The position numbers and the translations under genes are program-made. A DNA stretch of 41,695 nt. Origin: an uncultured Pelagibacteraceae bacterium. GTDB lineage: Bacteria > Pseudomonadota > Alphaproteobacteria > Pelagibacterales > Pelagibacteraceae. Shown here piece after piece: positions 16,782 to 25,095 of this stretch. Location: positions 1 through 41,695 of the forward strand of contig CACLJJ010000005.1 of NCBI GenBank assembly GCA_902607215.1, in the 5' to 3' direction. The notes under the pieces were generated by a model. The model searched no databases, was not told the DNA's origin, and saw only the letters and a list, made by a program, of their open reading frames with translations. How positions within the stretch are numbered: the stretch's first letter is position 1; every line of letters starts with the position of its first letter.

Positions 16782-17543
16782 ATGAAAAAAATATTAGTAA
16801 TTATTTTAATGAATTTAATGATTGGTGGCATTGCAATAGCAGGAACCGAAACAAAAGAAGTTAAAGATTGTTTTGAAGGCGTAAACAGAGCAACTTTTGC
16901 ATTTAATCAAGGTCTAGATAAAACAATTTTTGAACCTATTGCTAAAGGGTATAGAAAATTACCATCACCTATAAGAACTGGAACTGGAAATGTCGTAAGT
17001 AATCTATCAAACTTAGTCACTATACCAAATAATATACTTCAAGGTGATTTGAAAACTGCAGGAATAAATACTGCAAGATTAGCAGTAAATACTACTCTTG
17101 GTATTTTGGGAATATTTGATATTGCTCAACAGATGGGCTTTGTAAAAGATTATAAAAAAGAAGACTATGGACAAACATTGGGCACTTGGGGAGTTGGCGA
17201 AGGTTGTTATTTGGTACTTCCAATTTTAGGCCCCTCAACAGTTAGAGATACGGTAGGCTCTGTAACAAGTTTGCTGGGTGGTGATCCATGGTACAATGTT
17301 ACAGTTAAAAATGACACACAATATTTCAAAGATTCAGACTACTACATTTCTAGAGGAACTAATGGAATAGATTTTAGAGCAAAAAATATTGAGTCATTTG
17401 ATAACCTAGAAGAAAATTCATTAGATTTTTATGCATCTGTTAGAAGTTTGTTTTTGCAGGACAGAAGACAAAAAATCTTAAATTCAAATAAGATTATTGA
17501 TACCCAAGACGATAGCGATTGGGATGAAATACAATCTAACTAA
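16782..17543 (+). CDS. mlaA: MlaA (VacJ) family outer-membrane lipid-asymmetry protein
   Basis: In E. coli MlaA is an outer-membrane lipoprotein that removes surface phospholipids and hands them to MlaC. Family features here are FEGVNRATFAFNQGLDKTIFEPIAKGYR, the VSNLSNLVTIPNNILQGD segment, ARLAVNTTLGILGIFDIA, the GQTLGTWGVGEGCYLVLPILGPSTVRDTVG block and DPWYNV. The signal segment (residues 1-20) ends ...GIAIAGTE with no lipobox cysteine; the only nearby cysteine is C30 in VKDCFEG, so this copy appears not to be lipid-anchored by the classical route. mlaC follows after 15 bases, which supports the role. Confidence 0.93.
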   Translation: MKKILVIILMNLMIGGIAIAGTETKEVKDCFEGVNRATFAFNQGLDKTIFEPIAKGYRKLPSPIRTGTGNVVSNLSNLVTIPNNILQGDLKTAGINTARLAVNTTLGILGIFDIAQQMGFVKDYKKEDYGQTLGTWGVGEGCYLVLPILGPSTVRDTVGSVTSLLGGDPWYNVTVKNDTQYFKDSDYYISRGTNGIDFRAKNIESFDNLEENSLDFYASVRSLFLQDRRQKILNSNKIIDTQDDSDWDEIQSN

Positions 17544-17558
17544 ATTTTAACTAATTAA

Positions 17559-18155
17559 ATGCTGAAAAAAAAATTTAAATTATCTTTAATTTTAATCATT
17601 TTAGTAAGTTTTATTCAAAATGCTTTTTCATTAGAACCTAATATTTTTGTACAATCTACAGTAAATAGAGCTTCACAAGTATTGAGTGATTCTATCTCTA
17701 AAGAACAAAAAGTGGAAAAACTTAAAATAATTGCAAAAGATACTGTAGATATTAGAGGAGTGGGTTTTTATAGTCTTGGTAAATATAGAAAAACACTAAA
17801 TGATAACCAAAAAAAGAAGTATATAGATCTTTTCGAAAAATATTTTTTAAAGAGTTTCTCTAGCAGATTATCAGAATACTCTAATCCTAAAATTAATGTT
17901 AATTCCCAAGAAAAAATAAATGAAAATTATACAATTGTATCAAGTACATTGGTTGCAACAAAAAAAAGACCAGAGGTTAAAATTGATTGGAGAGTTTATA
18001 CAAAGAATCCTGAAAAGCCATTAATTAGAGATCTAATCATTGAAGGTTTAAGTTTAGCAAGAACTCAAAAAGAAGAGTTTGCCTCAATATTAAATAGCAA
18101 TGACGGAAACATAAACGCTTTATTTGCCAGTCTAGAAAAATTTATAAATAACTAA
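17559..18155 (+). CDS. mlaC: MlaC-like periplasmic phospholipid-binding protein
   Basis: Soluble periplasmic shuttle (Tol-Tol-Ttg2 / MlaC family) between MlaA and the inner-membrane MlaFEDB transporter. It has a clear signal peptide (MLKKKFKLSLILIILVSF, cleavage after about residue 25) followed by family-like segments IAKDTVDIRGVGFYSLGKYRKTL, FEKYFLKSFSSRLSEYSNPK, and VKIDWRVY...IRDLIIEGLSLARTQKEEF. At 198 residues it is of usual size. It forms a two-gene unit with mlaA; mlaDEFB are not in the window. Its stop is 7 bases from the 3' end of the opposing tRNA gene. Confidence 0.9.
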   Translation: MLKKKFKLSLILIILVSFIQNAFSLEPNIFVQSTVNRASQVLSDSISKEQKVEKLKIIAKDTVDIRGVGFYSLGKYRKTLNDNQKKKYIDLFEKYFLKSFSSRLSEYSNPKINVNSQEKINENYTIVSSTLVATKKRPEVKIDWRVYTKNPEKPLIRDLIIEGLSLARTQKEEFASILNSNDGNINALFASLEKFINN

Positions 18156-18162
18156 AAACTTT

Positions 18163-18239
18163 TGGTGGGCCCGCCAGGACTCGAACCTGGGACCAATACA
18201 TTATGAGTGTACTGCTCTAACCAACTGAGCTACAGGCCC
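18163..18239 (-). tRNA. tRNA with CAT anticodon, probably tRNA-Ile2 (lysidine type)
   Basis: Read on the minus strand it folds as a full cloverleaf: acceptor GGGCCTG with CGGGCCC, D arm GCTC-AGTTGGTTA-GAGC, anticodon loop CTCATAA (anticodon CAT), T arm CCAGG-TTCGAGT-CCTGG, discriminator A73 and encoded CCA. CAT can be initiator Met, elongator Met or Ile2. The first base pair G1-C72 argues against an initiator. C4-G69 and C5-G68 are known TilS recognition pairs of E. coli tRNA-Ile2 that elongator tRNA-Met lacks, so Ile2 is preferred. Upstream, TTGATT and TAAAAA with a 17-base spacer could be its promoter. Confidence 0.93.
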
Positions 18240-18334
18240 TTGTAATTTTTTAGTTTTTACTTTGTTTTTTGTTTTCAATCAAGAACAGAAAACAATGTAA
18301 TATTTGTTATGTTGTATCGCTCTTATATATAGGC

Positions 18335-19570
18335 TTATTTTTTTTCAAAAATATTTGTTTTAGAATTGCAAGCATACATAATTGATAGATTTAGCCAAAA
18401 AAATGTAGAATTAAAATCACCAAAAAAAGATCCACTTGGTAAAAACGGTAAAAAATTAATAATCAAATATATTAAACATCCTAATTGTATCGAATTTCTA
18501 GATAAAATAATAATTTTTAGATTTTTAAACATCATTGTGAATATAAGTGACAGAAGTATTATCGTTCCTACGGCTCCATGTTCAGACAGAAATTCAAAAT
18601 AAATTTGATGGGGGTGCGTACTATATTCATAATCATCTTTAATATTTTCATCTCTGCTAGTCACAACTCTATAATTTTTGTTTCCAACGCCAAAAAATGG
18701 ATAATCCTTAAATATTGCAATCCCAGATCCATATAATTCAAAGTAATGCTGATTTTTTACAAAGCTCAATAATTTTTCACTATCAGAAAAATGATATATA
18801 AACATATTATAATATCTATTTTTCAAATAACTTGAATTTACTATTGCAAATGAAAAAATAATAATGACACTTAATAATGTAAGTATTTTAAACTTAAAGT
18901 TTAATCTTTTATTTAAAATAAAAAAAAGGATTAGTCCTAGTGCCACTTTAATTCCATTTGATCTTTCTCCAGTTATTAAAACAGCCAAAAATAAAACAAA
19001 TATTATAAAAACTAACAAAAGTTTAAATCTTAAATCCTTTTCAATAAACTTATCAAAAAAATAACCTATAATTATAAATATAAAGGCATTTAAATATCCA
19101 CCAACAATTGGTTCATCTTTAAAAAAACTAACAATTCTATCTCCATAAAGTTTGCCATAACCTAAAATATTCTCTCCAAAGTAAAACTCTATAAAAGAGT
19201 CAATTGCAACTATAATTATTACTAAAGACCAAAAGCTAAAAATATTATTTGTTTTATTAGATAACTTAAAAAAGTAATTAACTACAATAAATAGTAAAAT
19301 ATACCTAATAAATCCAAAATTTCTACTAGCACTCATTTCAAAATCAATCGCAATAAAAGAATTAAATATTAAATAAAAATAAATAAATATTAAAAAAATA
19401 AGTGTTAAATTATTAAAAATTTCTTTTTTGATATTTCTTATAGAAAATATTAAAAAAACAATTAAAATAATTAAAATATTTATTAAAGAAGCAGATGATC
19501 CAATTATGACTGAGATTGGAATTAAGGAAAATAAAAATAAATATACTCTCTCAATATTGTTATTTATCAT
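18335..19570 (-). CDS. O-antigen ligase / polymerase-like polytopic membrane protein (Wzy/WaaL family)
   Basis: About eleven hydrophobic segments and one larger periplasmic loop in the second half, the topology of WaaL and Wzy enzymes that transfer or polymerise lipid-linked surface glycans. The loop contains FFGVGNKNYR and STHPHQIYFEFLSEHGAVG, the H-N/Q-Y-LE-L-E-G pattern of the Wzy_C family, and earlier ITGERSNG carries the usual arginine. Ligase and polymerase cannot be told apart from sequence. The ORF track begins at a TTG (19597); I use the ATG at 19570, giving about 411 residues. It follows rpoD on the same strand after a gap of about 60 bases. No other glycan genes are adjacent, though the ELM1-family gene lies 10 kb away. 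Confidence 0.85.
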   Translation of the reverse strand: MINNNIERVYLFLFSLIPISVIIGSSASLINILIILIVFLIFSIRNIKKEIFNNLTLIFLIFIYFYLIFNSFIAIDFEMSASRNFGFIRYILLFIVVNYFFKLSNKTNNIFSFWSLVIIIVAIDSFIEFYFGENILGYGKLYGDRIVSFFKDEPIVGGYLNAFIFIIIGYFFDKFIEKDLRFKLLLVFIIFVLFLAVLITGERSNGIKVALGLILFFILNKRLNFKFKILTLLSVIIIFSFAIVNSSYLKNRYYNMFIYHFSDSEKLLSFVKNQHYFELYGSGIAIFKDYPFFGVGNKNYRVVTSRDENIKDDYEYSTHPHQIYFEFLSEHGAVGTIILLSLIFTMMFKNLKIIILSRNSIQLGCLIYLIINFLPFLPSGSFFGDFNSTFFWLNLSIMYACNSKTNIFEKK

Positions 19571-19629
19571 AAATTTTAGTTTATAAAGTATCCACAAGCT
19601 ATCCTTAAATATTTAAACAATATTGTAGA

Positions 19630-21474
19630 TTAGCTTTCTAGAAAACTTTTTAATTGTTTCGATCTACTAGGATGTTTTAATTTTCTTAAAGCTTTAGCTT
19701 CTATTTGTCTAATTCTTTCTCTTGTAACTGAAAATTGTAAACCAACTTCTTCTAATGTGTGATCTGTGTTCATTCCCACACCGAATCTCATCCTTAAAAC
19801 TCTTTCCTCTCTTGGGGTTAAAGTTGATAAAATTTTTGTCGTAGCCTCGCTTAAATTAGATTTAATTGCTTGTTCTAAAGGTGCAAGCGCTTTTGTATCT
19901 TCTATAAAATCTCCTAAACTGCTATCCTCCTCATCTCCAACTGGTTTTTCTAATGAAACTGGCTCTTTTGAAATTTTTAAAACTTTTCTAACTTTTTCAA
20001 GTGGCATTCTCAATTTTTTTGCTAGTTCCTCTGGTGTTGCTTCTCTTCCAAACTCACTTAGTATTAACCTTTGAGTCCTTACGATTTTGTTTATAGTTTC
20101 AATCATATGTACCGGTATTCTAATTGTTCTGGCTTGATCAGCAATTGATCTTGTTATTGCCTGCCTAATCCACCAAGTTGCATAAGTAGAAAATTTATAA
20201 CCTCTTCTATATTCAAATTTATCAACAGCCTTCATAAGGCCTATATTCCCTTCTTGGATCAAATCTAAAAATTGAAGTCCTCTATTTGTATATTTTTTTG
20301 CAATTGAAATTACTAGTCTTAAATTGGCCTCAACCATTTCTTTTTTTGCTATTCTAGATTCTTTCTCACCTTTTTGAATTCTACTTAACAATTTTTTAAA
20401 TTCAGTTACTGAAATTCCCAATTTATTGCTTATTAATACCAATCTTTCTCTTATGTTTTTAAATTCATTTTTATTTTTTTGAAAAAATTGTTTCCAAGTA
20501 GAATTGGTATCTAAAAAAGATTTTAATTTTGGATTAATTTCATTTCCTACATAAAATTTAACAAATTCGTTTCGAGATATTTTATGGTTTATGGCTAGTC
20601 TTAATAAGTTTCCTTCTAAAGAAATAATTTTTTTATTTTCTGAGTAGTGTTTTTGAACTAAATCTTCTAGCACAGATGGTGATAGCTGAAGCGATTTTAT
20701 ACTCTCAAGAATAACTTGGACAATTTTTTTATAATTTTTTTCTTTTGATGGTGAAAAAATACTTGAATTTAAAACACAATTCAGTCTCTCTTTTTGATAT
20801 TTTATTAGTTTATTATATTCTTTTGTAAGATTGTTAATTGTTTTTAAAACTTTCGGTCTAATTTCACTTTCCATAGCGGCCAGAGTTGGATTAAATTCAT
20901 CTTCATCCACACTTCTACTGTCATCTTGTTCAGCACTATCTTTATCTTTAATTTCTTCAGTACTTGCTTTTTGTTTTGAGGAAATTCCAGTGTTTTCATC
21001 TTCCATATAGTTTGTATCAATATCAATTATTTCTCTAACCAATATTTGATCATTTTGAAGTTTTTCATCCCACTCAAAAAATTGTTGTGCTGTAATTGGA
21101 CTTTGGGACAATGCATTTAACATAACATCTTTTCCTGCTTCAATTCTTTTTGCTATTGCAATTTCTCCCTCTCTAGATAAGAGCTCCACTCCTCCCATCT
21201 CACGCAAATACATTCTTATGGGGTCATCGCTTTTTTCGATTGACTTACCTTCTTCCTTTGATTGACTGTCTCTTTTTTTAAGAACTTTAAAATCTGATTT
21301 TTTTTCAACAAGAGCTATCTTATCATTCAAAATGTGAATAAATGCCTGGGCTAAATTTTCACCAGACAGGTTTCTTTTTCCCAAGGATTTGTTTAGTTCT
21401 TCGTGAGTTATGAAGCCTCTATGGATCCCACGACCCATTAATCTAGCAAATGATTTTGTAATTATTCTTTCCAC
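19630..21474 (-). CDS. rpoD: Primary sigma factor RpoD (sigma-70)
   Basis: Housekeeping sigma factor. Region 1.1 is short ([19 protein letters not shown]...), region 1.2 has [22 protein letters not shown], an acidic spacer with [15 protein letters not shown] follows, then region 2 [52 protein letters not shown] (given in pieces: [38 protein letters not shown]), region 3 [13 protein letters not shown], and region 4 [13 protein letters not shown] with the helix-turn-helix [19 protein letters not shown]. It uses a GTG start. The 66-base gap to dnaG contains TTGATATTATATAAGG, which could hold an internal promoter. Confidence 0.98.
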   Translation of the reverse strand: MERIITKSFARLMGRGIHRGFITHEELNKSLGKRNLSGENLAQAFIHILNDKIALVEKKSDFKVLKKRDSQSKEEGKSIEKSDDPIRMYLREMGGVELLSREGEIAIAKRIEAGKDVMLNALSQSPITAQQFFEWDEKLQNDQILVREIIDIDTNYMEDENTGISSKQKASTEEIKDKDSAEQDDSRSVDEDEFNPTLAAMESEIRPKVLKTINNLTKEYNKLIKYQKERLNCVLNSSIFSPSKEKNYKKIVQVILESIKSLQLSPSVLEDLVQKHYSENKKIISLEGNLLRLAINHKISRNEFVKFYVGNEINPKLKSFLDTNSTWKQFFQKNKNEFKNIRERLVLISNKLGISVTEFKKLLSRIQKGEKESRIAKKEMVEANLRLVISIAKKYTNRGLQFLDLIQEGNIGLMKAVDKFEYRRGYKFSTYATWWIRQAITRSIADQARTIRIPVHMIETINKIVRTQRLILSEFGREATPEELAKKLRMPLEKVRKVLKISKEPVSLEKPVGDEEDSSLGDFIEDTKALAPLEQAIKSNLSEATTKILSTLTPREERVLRMRFGVGMNTDHTLEEVGLQFSVTRERIRQIEAKALRKLKHPSRSKQLKSFLES

Positions 21475-21540
21475 AATAAAATAGTTAGGAAGCCTTATAT
21501 AATATCAATTTTAAAAAAATCCACGTTTAAATTTCTAAAT

Positions 21541-23316
21541 TTAGTTGATATTTTGCAACTTTTTTAATTCTTTTATCTTGTTAAAAGTACTTTCATTTAA
21601 ATCTTCTGAAAACTTCGACTCAAGGTCACTAATTTTGATCTCAATTGATAAATTTGCAAGATCCTTCTTCATTTCATCAAAAATTTCTAGTAGTTTTTGA
21701 TGGTCTTTTTTTATCTTATTTGAAATATGCTTAATTGAAGCAAACTTATTAATTTTTTCAATTAAGCTTTTATCTGTTGGAAGATCCTCAATATTAATTT
21801 CATTATTTCTTTGAATATAATCTTTTATTTCAAAAAAAATTTTTTTTCCTTGATCAGTTATAAATTCCACATTTTCAAACAAATCCATATTTTCTTTAAA
21901 TAAGAACAAATTATTTATTATTAAATATAACAAAGAATACTCTTGAAGTTCAGCTTTACTTAATGATTTTGTTTCATTAAATATTTTTTTTGTGGAACTA
22001 AGTGAATATACATGTTTAATTGCAAATTTCTTACCCTTACTTAAATTAGGAGTTAATTGAGAAATTTTTCCAAGGAAAAAATCCAAAATATATTTTTTTA
22101 TAAATTCGTCCTTAATAGTATTCGTGATACTTCTCAATTTTTTTTCAAGAGTTGCAAGTGAAGATGGTGAATTTGTTGTTTGTTTTTTAAAATGAGTAAA
22201 CAAAAAATTATGTATTAATATTTTATTTTCTTTAAAATAATCTAAAAATAAATTTTTTCCATTTTTACTAACATAACTATCTGGATCCTCACCACCTGGT
22301 AAGAATAAAAAAGAAATTTGTTTCTCTGGTTGTATTTCTTTAATTGAATTTTCAGCTGCTCTTACAGCAGCTTTATAGCCACTCTCGTCACTATCAAAAC
22401 AAATAATTATTTCATCAAAAAACTGATTTAAAATAGATGTTTGCCTATCAGTAAGCGCTGTTCCAAGATTTGCAACACAATTTTCAATTCCACTTCTGCT
22501 TAAACCAATAACATCCATATAACCTTCAACTAGAAAAACTTCATTAGATGAATTTGAAAATTTTCTAGCCTTGTCAAGGTTATATAAATTGTTTCCTTTT
22601 TTAAAAAATTGTGTTTCTGGCGAGTTAATATACTTTGCTAAATAAGATTTTTTTTGAGTTATCCTTCCACCAATAGCTATTGGTTGTCCTGTGATAGAAT
22701 TTATTGGAAAAATAATTCTATCTCTAAATCTCTCTGCATAAATATTCTTTTTTTCATCAAAATAAAAAAGACCACATTCTTTTAAAATTTTTTCATCAAA
22801 TTTTTTTATTAATGTTTCATAGAAATTTGGATTTTTTTTTACATAACCAATATTAAATTTTTTAACCACTTCAGCTGTTAAATTTCTTTCTTTTAAATAA
22901 TCTTTAGCTAATTTTGAATCTGGATTTTTTAAAAGCTCTTCATGATAAAAATTAATATAAGTTGAATAAATTGAAATATATTTTTGCCAATTTTTTTCTC
23001 TTTCCTCGTCTGATTTTGAGAAAGTATAAGGTTTTATTCCCGCAAGATTAGCCAAGGTTTTTACAGCTTCACCAAATTTTAAATTTTGAGTTTTCATTAT
23101 AAAATCAAAAATATTTCCATGCTCAGAAGTGCTAAAACAGTGATAAAATCCTTTTTCATCATTTACTGTAAATGAGGGAGTTTTTTCATTTTTAAAAGGA
23201 GAAAGTCCCACAAATTCTTTTCCTCTTTTTTTTAGATTTACATATTTTGAAACGACCGTTGAGACTTTGAGTCTTGTTTTTATCTCATCCAAATATTCTT
23301 TAGGATACTTCATCAT
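21541..23316 (-). CDS. dnaG: DNA primase DnaG with degenerate zinc-binding motif
   Basis: Makes RNA primers at the replication fork. The N-terminal domain corresponds to the CHC2 zinc finger, but three of four ligands are changed: S39 and K42 stand where E. coli has C40 and H43 (GLSPFKNEKTPSF), C60 is kept (FYHCFSTSEHGN) and T63 replaces C64. The catalytic TOPRIM core is intact, with FLVEGYMDVIGLSRSG and IICFDSDESGYKAA. The C-terminal helicase-binding part is divergent, as usual. Length 591 is normal. It overlaps yqeY by 4 bases and precedes rpoD, the alphaproteobacterial form of the macromolecular-synthesis operon. Confidence 0.97.
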   Translation of the reverse strand: MMKYPKEYLDEIKTRLKVSTVVSKYVNLKKRGKEFVGLSPFKNEKTPSFTVNDEKGFYHCFSTSEHGNIFDFIMKTQNLKFGEAVKTLANLAGIKPYTFSKSDEEREKNWQKYISIYSTYINFYHEELLKNPDSKLAKDYLKERNLTAEVVKKFNIGYVKKNPNFYETLIKKFDEKILKECGLFYFDEKKNIYAERFRDRIIFPINSITGQPIAIGGRITQKKSYLAKYINSPETQFFKKGNNLYNLDKARKFSNSSNEVFLVEGYMDVIGLSRSGIENCVANLGTALTDRQTSILNQFFDEIIICFDSDESGYKAAVRAAENSIKEIQPEKQISFLFLPGGEDPDSYVSKNGKNLFLDYFKENKILIHNFLFTHFKKQTTNSPSSLATLEKKLRSITNTIKDEFIKKYILDFFLGKISQLTPNLSKGKKFAIKHVYSLSSTKKIFNETKSLSKAELQEYSLLYLIINNLFLFKENMDLFENVEFITDQGKKIFFEIKDYIQRNNEINIEDLPTDKSLIEKINKFASIKHISNKIKKDHQKLLEIFDEMKKDLANLSIEIKISDLESKFSEDLNESTFNKIKELKKLQNIN

Positions 23317-23774
23317 TTATTTAAAACTTCCTTTAAAATTGTTCCAGCTTTTGAAAAATCTAGATTGTCAGAATAATTTTTTTTTAGCTCCCCCATAACT
23401 TTGCCCATATCCCTTATACTTTGAGCGTTTATTTTTTTAACAATTTCTAAACATATATTTTTTGTTTCTTCATCACTCAGTTGCTTAGGTAAATAATTTA
23501 ACAAAATGCTGACTTCATTTTCCTCTATCTTTGATAAATCTTCTCTATTATTTTTTTTATATATTTCAATTGATTCTGATCTTTGTTTAATCATCCTTTT
23601 TAAAAGCTGCTTGATATCATTTTCATCGGTTTCTTTTTTTTGGGGACCCGATCTGTTAGCAATATCAAGATCTTTGATTGATGATAAAATTAACCTGTAA
23701 GTTGATATTTTTCCCTTATCTTTTGATTTTAAGGAATTTTGATAATCGTTTTCTATTTTGCTTTTGAGAGACAT
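23313..23774 (-). CDS. yqeY: GatB/YqeY-domain protein
   Basis: Small helical protein of 153 residues related to the tail domain of the GatB subunit of tRNA amidotransferase. Features are the opening LKSKIENDYQNSLKSKD, LRLILSSIKDLDIA, IKQLLKRMIKQRSESIEIYKKNNREDL, EVSILLNYLPKQLSDEE and the C-terminal DMGKVMGELKK. Its molecular role is not settled; a tRNA-linked function is suggested by homology only. It is the first gene of yqeY-dnaG-rpoD and is divergent from carA across 121 bases. Confidence 0.92.
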   Translation of the reverse strand: MSLKSKIENDYQNSLKSKDKGKISTYRLILSSIKDLDIANRSGPQKKETDENDIKQLLKRMIKQRSESIEIYKKNNREDLSKIEENEVSILLNYLPKQLSDEETKNICLEIVKKINAQSIRDMGKVMGELKKNYSDNLDFSKAGTILKEVLNK

Positions 23775-23845
23775 TATTTTTTTACACTTTATACAAAATT
23801 ACTCAAAAGAAAAAATTGTATTTTAAAAATTTTTCATTACATCTG

Positions 23846-23874
23846 TTGCGAAAATTTAGCTTTTATTGTATTAA
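23846..23874 (+). promoter_or_regulatory. Probable carA promoter
   Basis: TTGCGA (23846-23851), a 17-base spacer and TATTAA (23869-23874) would start transcription near 23881, only about 15 bases before the TTG start of carA. Confidence 0.5.
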
Positions 23875-23879
23875 CCTTT

Positions 23880-23891
23880 AACTCATGAGTT
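23880..23891 (+). promoter_or_regulatory. Perfect 12-bp palindrome at the carA transcription start region
   Basis: AACTCATGAGTT is identical to its reverse complement and sits at the predicted start site of carA. It could be a repressor half-site pair or chance; no protein is implied. It contains an ATG that opens a four-codon frame (MSCN) whose TGA overlaps the carA TTG start. Confidence 0.3.
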
Positions 23892-23895
23892 GTAA

Positions 23896-25095
23896 TTGAA
23901 CAAAAAACGAAAAGTAAACTCAACAAAAAAATCAAAATTTTCCCCAGGTGTTTTAGTTCTTGAAAATAGACAGGTTTTTAGGGGAATTGGTATTGGTTAT
24001 GAGGGAACGACCACTGGTGAAGTTTGCTTTAATACATCAATAACTGGTTATCAGGAAATTATATCTGATCCTTCTTACTCGGGACAAATCATAAATTTCA
24101 CTTTTCCACACATTGGAAATGTTGGGACAAATAATGAAGATCATGAGTCAGATAAAGTTTGGACAAAAGGTGTAATTTTTAATTCAGAGATAACTAATCC
24201 TTCAAATTACAGGTCACTTAAAAATTTAGATCAGTGGTTAAAAAAAAATAAAATTGTAGGATTAACTGGTTTAGATACTAGAAGTTTAACTAATTTTATT
24301 AGAGACAAAGGTGCTCCAAAAGGAACCATTTCAAACAACAAAAAGGGTAAATTTAATTTAAAAAAACTAATAAATGCCTCTACGAAGTGGCCTGGCCTAA
24401 ATGGTCTGGACCTTGCAAAAACTGTAACCACCCAAAAAAAATATACTTGGAAGGGATTTAAAACTTGGAATAAGCAAAAAGGTTTTCTAAAAAATAAAAA
24501 GAAAAAGAAAAATTTAAAAATTGTAGCAATAGATTATGGAATTAAAAAAAATATTTTAAGATATTTTTCAAATTTTAAATGTGATGTGTCTGTAGTTCCA
24601 TGTAAAATGAGTGCAGAACAAATATTAAAATTAAAACCGGATGGAGTTTTTTTATCCAATGGTCCTGGTGATCCAGCTGCAACAGGAAAGTATGCAATAA
24701 AAATTATTCAAAATTTAATAAAAGCTAATATTCCTATATTTGGAATATGTCTTGGTCACCAATTATTAGCTTTGGCATTAAAAGCAAGAACAAAAAAAAT
24801 GAAATTAGGACATAGGGGGGCAAATCATCCTGTAAAAAATTTAATAAATAATAGAGTTGAGATAACCAGTCAAAATCATGGCTTTGAAATAATTAAACAA
24901 AGTTTACCAAAAAATGTTGAGGTAACACATAGATCTTTATTTGATAATTGTGTTGAGGGAATAAAATTAAAAAATAAACCAGTTTTTTCAGTTCAGTATC
25001 ATCCTGAATCAAGCCCAGGACCACAGGATAGCTATTATTTATTTGATCAATTTATTAAAGAAATAAAAAAAAATGCCAAAAAGAAAAGATATTAA
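23896..25095 (+). CDS. carA: Carbamoyl-phosphate synthase small subunit (glutamine amidotransferase)
   Basis: Supplies ammonia from glutamine to CarB for pyrimidine and arginine synthesis. The N-terminal half has [48 protein letters not shown] and [14 protein letters not shown]; the class I amidotransferase half has [11 protein letters not shown], the nucleophile loop [12 protein letters not shown], and [12 protein letters not shown] with the catalytic His-Glu pair. No ATG is available before the conserved start, so TTG at 23896 is used; it adds a basic leader of about 20 residues. It overlaps carB by 23 bases. Confidence 0.96.
   Translation: MNKKRKVNSTKKSKFSPGVLVLENRQVFRGIGIGYEGTTTGEVCFNTSITGYQEIISDPSYSGQIINFTFPHIGNVGTNNEDHESDKVWTKGVIFNSEITNPSNYRSLKNLDQWLKKNKIVGLTGLDTRSLTNFIRDKGAPKGTISNNKKGKFNLKKLINASTKWPGLNGLDLAKTVTTQKKYTWKGFKTWNKQKGFLKNKKKKKNLKIVAIDYGIKKNILRYFSNFKCDVSVVPCKMSAEQILKLKPDGVFLSNGPGDPAATGKYAIKIIQNLIKANIPIFGICLGHQLLALALKARTKKMKLGHRGANHPVKNLINNRVEITSQNHGFEIIKQSLPKNVEVTHRSLFDNCVEGIKLKNKPVFSVQYHPESSPGPQDSYYLFDQFIKEIKKNAKKKRY

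Noticed and set aside
18163-18239. Initiator or elongator tRNA-Met
   Set aside because: G1-C72 pairs normally, unlike an initiator, and C4-G69/C5-G68 fit tRNA-Ile2 better than elongator Met; elongator Met cannot be fully excluded.
20844-21026. 60-residue minus-strand ORF inside rpoD
   Set aside because: It is an out-of-frame shadow of the acidic spacer of rpoD without any support of its own.
23885-23899. MSCN* as an attenuator leader peptide gene
   Set aside because: Four codons without regulatory codon runs or a visible attenuator hairpin; kept only as part of the carA start observation.
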